This document shows positions 22,966 to 33,524 of a stretch of DNA of 64,000 nucleotides, piece by piece. The notes beneath the pieces are model-generated. The model was given only the letters and a program-made list of their open reading frames with translations, did not search any database and was not told the DNA's origin. The stretch is taken from the NCBI GenBank assembly GCA_021307315.1, contig JAJSPD010000025.1, positions 186,001 to 250,000 on the forward strand, written 5' to 3'. Numbering within the stretch: position 1 is the first letter of the stretch; each line of letters begins with the position of its first letter. Source of the DNA: Bisporella sp. PMI_857. Lineage: Eukaryota > Ascomycota > Leotiomycetes > Helotiales > Helotiaceae. The translations under genes were made by a program, and so were the position numbers.

Positions 22966-24160
22966 TCACAGCTCATCCTTGGCTATATTTTCCCTTATCG
23001 TGGATTTTCCTTCTGTTTTAGGTGGGAAATATCCCTCTAGATCCATCCACTCTCCCACAAAAGCTGTCACAATCTTTGCCCAATCTTCAACAGTAGGTAA
23101 ATCTAGATGCTCCCCATCATCTTCAAGCCTGTGCCATACTGTCGGAAATGGAGTTGGTATAATATGCAACACTTCAACGCCACGCGCCATAAATGGAATG
23201 TGGTCATCTTGTACTCCCCACCCCCCTTGGAAGAACTTCTTATCCTCACTATTATCAGGAAGAAATGGGTGGTCCGTCTTCGACTGGAGTGAACCCAATG
23301 CTCGTAGGCGAGACTCTACTTCGGAAAGCGCGCGGTATGCCCAATGAGTTGTCTGGAAATACGAGGGGATCTTCGGCCCTGCGGCCCCAAGGAGATCGAG
23401 GAGGAGGAAAAGTGTTATAGAGTTCAGGGCATTCTTGTGCGTGGATAGAGCAACGTGAGGAGTTGACTCCCAGGTTTCCGCTAAAGATCTATAATGGTTT
23501 AGCATAAGCCTCTCCATCCCAGTTTGAGAGGTAGTACCTGGCTCCGTAGAGAGAGTCTGTATCGGTCCAGCTCACAAATGCTTCTTCTCCATCTAAGAGC
23601 AAAATCTGGACCCCCTTCTCATCCTCTAATCCACTTCCTCCAGAGCCGTCAGCTTCCATAGCTGCCCATTTTCTTGTCAATGCTTCGTCTACACTTCTCG
23701 CTGCATGCATAATCATTGCACATGGGGCTGCACTGTCGGTTGCACCAATAAATCCAGCTGGGCTAAGTTTACTGTCGAAGTGTGCCACCAGGGCTAATCT
23801 ACCGACATCACCAGGCTTTGACCACGGCGGATCGCGCGTGATTATGATATTCGTAAAAGGGACTTGCTTATCTCCGGTCGCAGGTGTTGTAGAGGTTGAA
23901 TTCTGATACTCAATTGTCCATTTCGGAAGATGAGTTGTGAACCAGTCTTTGAAATGCTTTTGAACTCCAAGATTTCCTGGCGTTCCGGGCACTCGAGGAA
24001 CCAAAATAGGCGATAATATTCCACCAGTCTTTATGTCAAAATCTGCGCCGGCAGATGGGAGATTTTTAAGGGTTTCATCGGACAATGGTGTGAGGGCAAG
24101 AACATGCAAGGAGAAGGTGCTGAAAACAAGAAGCAACGCTTGGAAGACGCGTGTTGCCAT
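22966..24160 (-). CDS. Glutaminyl-peptide cyclotransferase (M28-like) with signal peptide and C-terminal KDEL
   Basis: This zinc enzyme converts N-terminal Gln to pyroglutamate on secretory proteins. The deduced protein is 381 residues from two exons; the intron is 23489-23537, restoring YGAR-SLAETW. It begins with a signal peptide (residues 1-22). M28/QC landmarks are ALVAHFDSK, the zinc Asp in GATDSAAPCAM, the Glu pair in LLLDGEEAF, LDLLGAAGP, QDDHIPFMARGV and the zinc His in PTVWHRLEDD. The last four residues are KDEL, which with the signal peptide points to retention in the endoplasmic reticulum. A caveat is that the stop overlaps a GTGAGT, so splicing 22919-22969 would replace the end with DELDI. 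The start at 24160 directly precedes the signal peptide. Confidence 0.92.
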
Positions 24161-24551
24161 GATATAATTTGAAGAAGGCAAAAGCCTAACATGAACTCTG
24201 CCTATACCTCTCTCAAGATCATGGCGATTGCGTAGTGTGGCATTCGCAACTGACAAGATAGATCTGTCAATATGGGTGAATGAAAGCCGCGGCTGCTCGA
24301 AGCTTATTACGAATAAGCGCGCTAAGCGCGAGTTAGTCAGTCTCGTCTTTGACTTGGACTGTTCGCAATTCTCTTTGAATTTCATATAATTTGAGGATCT
24401 TTGTTTTGTAATATAAATATTTGTCGTCATTATGGGAGTTTAAAATTTATGAATGTATAATTCTCTTCCTACTCAATTTTCACATTAGCTCAACGCAGTC
24501 CACCACTTATCACACATCGCATCCAAATCGATTGAAGCTAATAACAAGAAC
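24161..24551. promoter_or_regulatory. Divergent promoter between glutaminyl cyclase and mitochondrial membrane protein
   Basis: 391 bases between two divergent starts. It includes a GC-rich near-palindrome (CGCGCTAAGCGCG) near 24317-24329 in otherwise AT-rich sequence. No known factor site is assigned. Confidence 0.45.
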
Positions 24552-25461
24552 ATGTTGCCTGCATTACGGGCTAACAGACAATTTTGGAGGACGCCACCAT
24601 GTATTAGGAGTTCCATACTTCAATTGTCAGGAGTAGCTCGCCATAGGCATCTGAGTCAATATCCTTCAAGGAGAGCTCTAAAGCAGCCTCCAAAAGCCAT
24701 ACACCCCAAATATGCTTCATACGAGGGCAGAACCTTTTGTAAGATTGCCAAACACAATTTATCAGATAAGGAAACTAACATGCGCAGATTTTCCACCACG
24801 TCTAATCATCTATCATGCTGGCGTTGGACGTTCGACTTTTGTGGGTGCACTGAAAGTTACCACTATAATAGTCTTCTTCGTTTTCGCTTTAGTTGTGGCT
24901 CCTAGCCACTGGTATTCAGAAGACCAGCCAAAATGGGTAGCCGCTGGTGGTGAGTTTTGAGTTATCTCTCCTTCCCTTGCCCCAGCTGTCGAAGCTTACT
25001 TTGCCCATTTGATGGTTGCCACTCTAGTCTTTAGCTAATATGGTCCAGTCCTCCTCTCAGGTCTCGTTCCTTTATCGTTTGTGGCATACATAACAAGTCC
25101 GTTCGTAACCCACATCCATATCCGGCTCCCAACGGCTGCTCGGTTATCCCGTGACGCTCTGAGCCGATGGGTCAGTGCCTTGCCAAAGGATGCCACCATA
25201 GATTTCACAACACTGAGTTTTATCGGCAAGCCCCGCGTATCCAGAGTTCTTATCGAGGATCTCTATCCTGTGAAGCAACGCTTTGGATTGGTGAATTACG
25301 CTCGCGATACGAAATATCTGAACGCGAAGAGACCTTGGTGGGCTGGCAAAGCGATGGGTCAGTTTGGTGTGCACGGAGGAGAAGGATCCAAGGCCACTCC
25401 TACCGTATGGAGTGATATCGCAATCAAAATCTCAAAGCAGCGAGCATCAAATGTTCGTTAA
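24552..25461 (+). CDS. Putative mitochondrial inner-membrane protein, TMEM70-like layout
   Basis: The deduced protein is 253 residues from three exons; introns are 24739-24787 and 24950-25048. The N-terminus is rich in Arg and Ser with no acids (MLPALRANRQFWRTPP), consistent with a mitochondrial presequence. Two hydrophobic segments follow, VTTIIVFFVFALVVAP and GLVPLSFVAYITSPFV. The second leads into HIHIRLPTAAR and a soluble C-terminal part with DFTTLSFIGKPRVSRV. The order of paired membrane helices, then a TSP..H..IRL-like step, then a soluble domain resembles TMEM70/DUF1301 proteins, which act in respiratory-complex assembly. That assignment is inference from layout. The gene model itself is well supported because both introns restore frame. 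Confidence 0.75.
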
Positions 25462-26195
25462 TAATGAGGCTGTATTATCTCCAATTCGTTCCGAATGCAC
25501 GAAAACATTTTGGCTGCCTTGCAAAGTCCACAAACTTTGTCACTATTGGTGTCTCTTGGGCGCTGTTATTTGATGGTGTGCAACAGGCTGTGAGTGTGAC
25601 TAGCCTCGATACCACATGGGTAGCCTCAGTTGATGACGCTGAGTGTGGTGTTGTGCTTGCCGCTACATGTCCCCGACCACTTGCGCTAGGGTCCATGGAT
25701 ATCTTGGATGGGTTCAATGTTCTATGCTTGGTGGTCATATATCTTGTTACTATCTGTGCCTGTTCCCAGTCCTCTTTGCACTGAAGTGCTCGGATATATG
25801 TACCAAATAGGTAGATACATAATATCAGCAAACCGAGGTTTACCATGCGCGCCATTGATGCAGAAAATTGTTATCGCTTCTTTTAGCACGGACACGCGAA
25901 TAGGTTCATTATTATTATTTTTTGAGGCATGGTTGGTGATTTATTAATCAAAGAGTCACATTAGGGATAGAAAGGATGATTTTTTCGCTCGAATTTGAGT
26001 CACTGATGGACCTGCTCGTCACATATGACAATCCAAAGAAAACGATGCGCTTGCACCTCAAATGCGATATTCAAAGCCAATCCTTTATCCTTCAGCAATG
26101 CACACTCCAAGCAAAGGGCTCAAGGGATCTATTTCCCAGTGGCACAATCTTCCGGTACAAGACTTGGATGGCCACGCACCTGTACCTTCAGAACA

Positions 26196-26232
<37 letters not shown>

Positions 26233-26405
26233 GCGCTGTATCACGAACTTGTCAGCGCATCTGTAATATTTCGAAGTTAGTTGCACGCTCAGGACGTACC
26301 TCTTATGCATTATTCTCCTCCAGCCCTCACGGCTGTATTCAAGCCCAAAGGCTTCGAGTTTTCGTTACGGCTTTTATTCTCCCCTCTTATATGGAGATAT
26401 TCAGC
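25462..26405. other. Intergenic interval with a TC microsatellite
   Basis: No gene is supported. Open frames here have no family features. Confidence 0.5.
26199..26230. repeat. (TC)16 microsatellite
   Basis: Sixteen uninterrupted TC dinucleotides, likely length-variable between strains. Confidence 0.95.
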
Positions 26406-26732
26406 TCAAAGCTTCTCCTCAAATATCGATGACGTGCTCTGTGGAGTCGTAACCATCTGATAAGCTGGTTGAGGCTGTGTAGTCTCATGGCTTCCCTCGC
26501 TTGTCTGTAGCATATATACTGTAGTTGTACGTATGGATACGACCCAACGGCTTTCCTTGCTTATAAAAGGTGTGAAGTCATCATTTTCGCCGCTCTTGAG
26601 AGTTGCCAGCCCATATGTCTCAAGCGTTGTAATCGTTGCGCTATATAGTTGGTGGCCCCCTTCACTGCCAAGGAGTGCCATGGCAGCAAGAATGGCTGGC
26701 GTGAAGAGGAACAAAAGACTGTAGGTTTGCAT
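26406..26732 (-). CDS. Possible small secreted or membrane protein
   Basis: An ATG-initiated open frame of 108 codons. Its N-terminus is hydrophobic (LLFLFTPAILAAMALLG), which could be a signal peptide or a membrane anchor. The rest is Thr/Ser/Gln-rich and ends in IFEEKL. No family is recognised. It may be a chance frame or one exon of a larger gene. Confidence 0.3.
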   Translation of the reverse strand: MQTYSLLFLFTPAILAAMALLGSEGGHQLYSATITTLETYGLATLKSGENDDFTPFISKESRWVVSIRTTTVYMLQTSEGSHETTQPQPAYQMVTTPQSTSSIFEEKL

Positions 26733-27963
26733 TAGGGCTCGGAAAAGATCGATATCAATGTGAGCAATTTGCAAGAAGTCCTACTTTTCTAGAGAAGTTG
26801 CAGAAGTCATCAAGTTGTGGTTTCCCCGCAGACATTCAAGGCAAACCCCGCTTTTTATACAAAGCATCCGGTGGTAACACAATGATGCACAATAACTATT
26901 ATACGCATTCTTGCATTACAGTTTTTCATTCTGGACTGCTTTCGCCGATATTTTCTTAAATCGAGACGTCATGAGTGTTGGGGGAACAAAAGCCAGGCTA
27001 TACTGAATTCCGGCCATGGCCCCAAATTATCACAACACCTTAACCTATCTCCCACTCATTGCTTCACAAACCATCACAAATAACGCTTGACCATGCAATA
27101 CACAATATTTGACTTTGTGTTGCCTCGCCATCAATCTTGCGATCATGTTCCTTGCCGGAATCCTTGCGTATTCACTTCAACCTCACATTCAGGCTAATAA
27201 TGGCGACTCAATATTCGAGCTCGTGTTCGCCAAGCATACTGCAGACGATATATTCTAACCCTTCATTTCTTGAAGACCCTGTCAAAATTTATTCCAAGTT
27301 TCTTACTCCCTAAAATACGGACGATGGCGGCGAAACAGCATTGGCGGCGGATAAAGGAGAACAATTTTTATGATGTCAATCCAGAAAGGAGCGTCAGAAC
27401 GTACACAATTGTGTTGGATATGCCGACAACTAGGCTTAATTAAGAAGGATGAGAGAAGCATTGCTCAGACCTTGACTTCGGGGATGGCATTGCAAGATGC
27501 ATTGCGAGAGTGGCAGCCGATATTGAGATAACGTAAAGTGTAAGAATACCTGGTCAGCTACGTAGGTATCACAATACTTAACGCATGACCTTGTTTCAGT
27601 ATATCCGGACTATCCCTCAGTTTATAGAGAACGTTACACTTTGCGAGTCTGTGGAAGCTTAGGCTTGCGATAAGTCTAACCTGTATTTATAGTAAAGGAC
27701 CGTGATATATGTTGAATAAAAGAACTAGATGCAGGTATATTTTTTACTACTGAGGTTCTGATATGTTATTTGACACTCCCTGATTAACGATCGTAAATAT
27801 TCACTTCAAACTGCTTTCCACCGAAATATAAATTACGATTTACTGAATTATTGTAAAGCTCTTGATCTTCCTCTCTCTGATCTGCCTGATCATAGGTCCC
27901 ATGGTCTGTGTAAGAAGAGTTAGCATGTTCTACATCGAGCCACAGATGAAAGGTGTTGTTACT
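26733..27963. other. Intergenic interval
   Basis: About 1.2 kb with no supported gene or repeat. Confidence 0.5.
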
Positions 27964-28382
27964 TTAATGCCAGACCTTGTTGACCAGGTCGCGAATCATC
28001 CGCTTATAGGAACGATATGATCCATAACCACCAGCAGGCGTGGGATAAGTACCGTAGCTTGCGTAACCGCCAGCTGGAGCTGGAACAGGACCAGGCACGT
28101 TCACCGGGGCAGGAGGGGTGACTCCTTCGTAAGCGCCTATCAGAGCAAGAGTCAGGAATAACCGAAGATATATCGCCCAATGCTGAGGCACATACCATAG
28201 CTGCCATATCCTCCCTCAGGTGCAGGAACACTCGGGGCAGGAACGGGGGCATAAGAACCGTAGTCTCCATATGCTCCGTACCCTTGTCGTTTCTCGGGAG
28301 CAGCGGCTTCACTTCCCACCGGAATGGGTACGGCGATGACCGTGGTGGCAAGGGCCAGAATGGTGACAAGAGTGAACTTCAT
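27964..28382 (-). CDS. Small secreted Tyr/Gly/Pro-repeat protein with two Lys-Arg sites; candidate peptide precursor
   Basis: The deduced protein is 119 residues from two exons; the intron is 28137-28195 and joins GSYG-AYEG. A clear signal peptide (MKFTLVTILALATTVIA) is followed by a short pro-segment ending in Lys31-Arg32, a Kex2-type site. The next residue is Gln33. The middle is rich in Gly-Tyr-Ser and Pro-Ala. Three copies of an 11-residue unit P-[EA]-G-G-Y-[GA]-S-Y-[GR]-x-Y occur at 55-65, 83-93 and 96-106, with a related Gln-Gly-Tyr stretch at 33-44. A second Lys-Arg is at 107-108, before a basic 11-residue tail. Kex2 would therefore release one repeat-rich peptide. The gene is divergent from a UstYa-family gene about 1 kb away. 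It could instead be a cell-wall or structural protein. Confidence 0.8.
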
Positions 28383-29433
28383 GACGGCATGTACGAGAAT
28401 GAATACTTATAAATACTGAGGCCTTGGTGAAGGGGAGGAGAGAATAGAGTGACACCGGGAAGCATGGACGCAACAAGTCTTTATTCAAACCCAAGAGAGC
28501 AATATCAATATCGTTGCATAACAGGCCTCAAGCCGCCTAAGAGCTAAGGTATTAACAACGAAGGTAGCCCGTCATAAGCCCGCCTATTAGCCCTCTCTCA
28601 AGAAGGCACGATCAGCATGGCTATCCAAATCCAGTATGTGGTGGCACAACAACCATGTGCTTATCAGAGGCTATCAGGGCACCATCGGCAAAGCTCCAAA
28701 GAATATGGAAGTCTAGACTGGAGTTAGCCTGCAGCTCCTCGGTAAATCTAGTATTTGAGAGGTCGCCACTTCACTAGGGCAGCAAACAGCTTTCGATACA
28801 CAGCTGAAGGTTCGAGGACAACCCATACCAAGAAATATGGAATATCCTTGAGTGCTTGATATCGGCGGAAGTTTTGGAGACTCGAGACTATCAACTTCGT
28901 GACACTATCTGCGCACGATAAATTGAATCGATCACTACCGATTCTTTCCATAGAGAGAGTTCTATACTTTCAAAAGCGCTCCCAGGAGACGAATAGCCAT
29001 GCTAGCCATGTGGCAGAACTCAGCACATCGAGCCAAGAGTTGTGATCTTGGAACAGGAGGTAGTGGCTTGGATCCCGTCAAAAGTCCAAAAAAAATCAAA
29101 TGTCCCCATAGGATCCCAGAAGCGATCTCCCAAAAGATGCCGTGCCTAGACCAAACTTTAATGCGTAACTCCGATCTGTCACATATGCCAAGCACGAGGC
29201 TGAAGGCTCCCCACATTCTCGCCAAATAAGCAAATAGCTTAGCATCTTTAGATCTTCAAGCCCAAAAGCCGCTTCATAGTATGCCGCGTGTAGTGTGCTT
29301 TGCTACTTGGCATGTGATGCCCATTGACGACGTATTTGGTGTTCATGCGATAAAGCTGGTGTAAAAAGCCTTCAACTTAATGCCTATCTCATGACAGCTT
29401 AATATTTTCTCCATTCCGGAGTAAGATTGCAAT
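28383..29433. promoter_or_regulatory. Divergent intergenic region between repeat protein and UstYa-like gene
   Basis: 1.05 kb that should carry both promoters. Two minus-strand open frames (28.75-28.95 and 28.96-29.23 kb) are short and unrecognised. One of them starts with a non-ATG codon. Confidence 0.45.
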
Positions 29434-30498
29434 ATGTTGAAAGGCTTTTTCAGTCGTGGAGCTCAGTTTAATAAGATTTCTCAAGATGAGGACTGCGAAT
29501 CCTTAGTCTCAAGTTCCAATAACTCTGAGGAGCTAGAACGATGCTCGCATCGGATCTTCTCCTTGAAAGAAGTTTCGATTCTAGTCCTAGGAACTTTCTT
29601 TGTGTCTGGCCTGCTAGGAGCATGGATAGAAAGTCATCATTTTCGAAGCCCAACTAGTTCGGCTATCAACCAAGTCTCGAAGTACTGTAGGTAGTTGCTT
29701 GTCAACTTGAGATTGAGTTATCTCTGACACATTTCCTAGCTCCGTTACTGCCGGATATCGACATCACGTTTAGCGAAGTCCAGTTCAATGGTTCACTCCT
29801 CAGAGAGAACGTTTTTCGGCAAGATGCAGGGCCGGATGTTGATGCCGCATGGGAATCTCTCGGAGTTGATTGTATGTGTAATCGCTTCTCATATAATGGT
29901 CAGTCAAGACTAACTTTCAAAAGATAGGGCTGCAATCGTGCCCCAAGAACTAGCAGCAAAAAGCGGACTGACTCCAGACCAAGTCCAAGTCGCAGTGAAG
30001 TATGGGGGTGGATATCCGGCAAATGTCGAAGGGCTTCACCATTTGCATTGCTTGGTGAGATATGACCTCCTCCCAAGACTCACATAGGCTAATCGCAGAC
30101 GTAGAACCTTCTTCGACAGTCGCTATACTATAATTTTGACTATTATCATGCTCTGGGACAAGGAGCATTCAAGAACGATGACAGAATCCTACACTTTCAT
30201 GTTTGTAAGTTCCAACAGCATTGAGCAACATCCCATGAGCTGATCCCGGTATACAGCGCATTGTCTTGATATCCTCCGGCAACAACTTATGTGCACGGTT
30301 GACATCGGAGTGTTGGGCCAAGTATGGTGGAACAAGCAACAGCCCACTGCGTATCCAGACTTCAACACAAAGCACACATGCAGAAATTTCGAAGATGTGA
30401 GGAAATGGGCGGAGAAGCATCAAGCCCCTGCTGATGTACCGGATGACTATTTACAGCGACCACGAAGCATAGATGAGGTTTCCGAATTCATACCCTAA
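29434..30498 (+). CDS. UstYa-family protein (DUF3328)
   Basis: UstYa-like proteins are membrane-anchored oxidases found in fungal biosynthetic clusters. In dikaritin RiPPs (ustiloxin type) they act in macrocyclisation of the core peptide. The deduced protein is 285 residues from five exons; introns are 29687-29739, 29872-29923, 30055-30104 and 30205-30256. One membrane helix lies at about residues 46-65. The family lines follow: SPLLPDIDI, VQFNGSLLRENVFRQDAG, AAWESLGVDYR and both HxxHC motifs, HHLHC (167-171) and HVSHC (204-208). The second motif continues as LDILRQQLMCTVDIGV. Each motif is intact only after intron removal. It sits between the Tyr-repeat secreted protein and the convergent FluG-like gene. 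Some family members act outside RiPP pathways. Confidence 0.92.
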
Positions 30499-30726
30499 AC
30501 TACCGAATGCCGAAACTCTGTACCCATATCTTGAGCGTATGATAATTCTAATACCTTAGTATGAAACATGGCACTATCTTATTGTATATTTGTTTATAGA
30601 AAACAGAAAGGTGTCGAATGGCGGACAACTTAATTTCAGTTCCGCTGGATGTGTAATGGTGATTCGCAGCTCTCGTTGGCGAAACAACAGGCCTTTGGGA
30701 ATGAACATGCGGATTGCCACGGAGAC

Positions 30727-33524
30727 TCAATATCTGTCGATGACCCACTCCCTCCGTTTCTCTTCGTCCATCCCCTCGAGCAATTTCATCTCCGCCTTTT
30801 TAACGGTGCAATATCTATCAACCACGTCTCTACCAAGGGCCTTGCAAAGAACTTGGTTTCTTTTCAAGCTCTCCAGTGCCTGGTTCAAATCTGAAGGAAG
30901 TGCTTCCGTGATTCCGAGATTTTTACGCTCCTGGGACGCAAGACTAGCCGGATCACCCTTGCAATCCAGCCAGTATAGTACTTGGCCTGCGTTATGGCCA
31001 TACGTCCCCGCTGATATAACTGCTGCAAGTGCAAGATACATATTTGCGAGACCATCCAAGCATTTAATCTCCCAGTGACTTCCTTCAATCTTCCTCAGAG
31101 GCGTTTCACGATTTTGAGTCCCCCATGTCACCCACCTGCCACCCGCCCAACATCCATCGACAACACGTTCATAGCTAGCTGGTTTGCTATAAGTGAAAGC
31201 AATTATACCTGGGAGAGAAGATAGTATCCCAGCATAGAACGATTCATACGAAATAGTCTTTGATTTATCCACAGATGAAACGGAAATATGGAGGTGACTT
31301 GCAGTACCTATCTCAATGGGAGATGGTTTTGGTATAAGTGTTGCACGCAATCCATGAGAAGCTACGACATTACTGATAATTTCCCGCGCGTGCAATAGAG
31401 TGTCTACTGCTTCTAAAGGTGGAAGGGGAGGGAGAACGAATTCATACTGTCCATTTGCACCTTCAGGATGCCATTGCTCTAGCTCAATGCCGGCACGAGC
31501 CAAGGTATCATATATTTCCGTGAGCACTCTATAATTGTTATCGAGCGCTCTAGCGGAGTTCCAAGCATGGCTACTAGAGGTCGTTAATGGCTTGTACTTT
31601 GGGCCATTGTGTTGCTCCTCACAAGGGTTCCGGGAAAGAAACACGATTTCAATCTCAAAGCCCACTAGGAAATCAAGATTGGAAGCTTTGGCTCGCTCCA
31701 CAGCGCGTCGCAAGCTGGAACGAGGACACAGGGCTACTTCTTGACCATCTTGTTCATAAAATTCGCCTTGCACAGATGCGAAATGCTCGTTTGGCCCAGG
31801 TCGCAAAGAGGAGAAAATGGCCTTCAAGCGATATTCGCCACTAGCGGTAACTCCAGGAATGATTGTATCATTTTGAAGGAGCCCTAGACTAGCTTTGGTG
31901 ATTCCAATGTCAAGCTTTGGAAGCTGCCCATTTTGATGCAATGCTTGACCTCGAAGGACACTCAGAGCCTTTTTGGTTGGAATAACACGTAGACGAGGGG
32001 TTGCAGTATAATCCAAATACTGAAGACGTAAGAACTTAGTATCCGGATATGTAACGAGGAAAGATGTAAGCGTGGCCAGGTCACTAGTCATGCTGGGGGA
32101 CTAAACAATTTCCATGTCAGCATCAACCATATTGACAGATATAAAGTAACCATCGAAATTCTGTCATGGGAATAAATGGCTCGTTAAAGAGGCAAAATTA
32201 ACGAGAGGCTTATTCCATAACTCTGAAGTAGATGATGACACTCACGTGAGCTCTTTCTGGAAGAGGTTTAAGTGACAGGCCCAAACCGTAAAGCTTGTTG
32301 GAAGTATTGAAGAAAAGGTCTTCAACCACTCTGATAGCTTGGGAAACATTCAAAACGTCCTTTATGACATAATCTGAGAGGACCTAATACATTAATCAAT
32401 GTTTGACAGAGGTGAAGGTGCTGACCTACCACCTCCAAAGCTTCTCGCACTTGCATGACTGCCAGCAAAAACGTCTCCGGGAACCAGTGGCCATCTGTGC
32501 TCCAAAGTATCTTCTCAGTAGGGCAAAGCTCCAGAACCTCGCGGACTACTTTTTCTTGACCTTCCTTGCTAATGAACGGAAACACTTCCCCAATGTCAGC
32601 ATAGCAATTTTCATAGACGCTGGCTAGATAGCCTGCCTCCTTCGTCCAAGGGTAACTGGCATGCAGAAGGACAATTGGAACCTCTGGAAATTTTCTGATG
32701 AAGCTCTGAAGGTGGGAAGGAGATGATCGTGTTAGAGTGATATCGTTATCTCCAAGTCCCGTATGGAACTGTAGAGGCTTCTTCACACGGCTCGACGATT
32801 TCTCTATGATAGAAGCAGTGTGATGAACGATCCAGGTATTGAAATGTAGGCCGTCCAGCCTCGTGAAGTCGGTTTTGCCTTCAGAATTCAGCTTTGTAAG
32901 AAGCTCTACGAATTCTGCTCTAACCACAGAGCCAGATGGGAGTGTTAGACGAAGACCAGTTCGGTAGCAAATTACGGATTTGAAGCCGACTACTTCTGGG
33001 TCTACGACTGCTGACTTGATGACATCCTCAAACTCTCGCAGAATGCCTTCAGCTTTCTGTTCTGCAGAGAGTTCCCCATGTTGCTTCAAGTACCTGTCTA
33101 TAATTTCCTCTGCAACCTTCTCAATGCGAACAATTCTTTTGCTTGGCGTCCTCGTCAATCGGTCATGCCAAGAATAATCAAGCACATCATCCTTTCCATC
33201 AAGGCCATCATCAATGAGTAGCATTTCAATGCCCTCAAAACATCGCTTTGCCCAAGCATCATCAGGTTTAGCCTTTTCGCGCTGTATGGCGCGAACAACT
33301 TCGTCCCAATCTTCCCCACAACCCAGAATAGAGGCCAACTGTTTAACCCCTCGGATGTGTGGTAAGCTTGACTTCGTACTTGATATGGCATTTCCGTGGG
33401 CTTCTGTAGTGATTGCTAAAAGATTGTGTTTGGTTTGTGCGGACGGGGCAAGAAGCGGGTGAGCGTGGTTATCTACGATCGGTGTCCTGTGGATTGCTGT
33501 GATAAGGTCATTCAGACTAGTCAT
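30727..33524 (-). CDS. fluG-like: FluG-like protein: amidohydrolase fused to glutamine-synthetase domain
   Basis: The deduced protein is 868 residues from three exons, close to the 865 of Aspergillus nidulans FluG, which is needed for the extracellular signal that starts asexual sporulation. Introns are 32384-32429 and 32101-32245. The N-terminal half is a metal-dependent amidohydrolase (VDNHAHP at 17-23, WIVHHTAS, LHASYPWTKEAGYLA, ILWSTDGHWFPE). After REALEVVLSDYV and EDLFFNTSNKLYGL comes the C-terminal glutamine-synthetase domain, with LQYLDYTATPRLRVIP, GFEIE, WHPEGANGQYEF and HLHISVS. The long second intron might instead be two introns flanking a small exon, because an AG at 32162 opens a short in-frame stretch. 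It converges on the UstYa-like gene. FluG paralogues are common in fungi, so this need not be the developmental orthologue. Confidence 0.92.

Noticed and set aside
28748..29225. Two adjacent minus-strand open frames that might be a transcription-factor remnant
   Set aside because: The resemblance is weak, one starts at a non-ATG codon, and I could not join them with splice signals.
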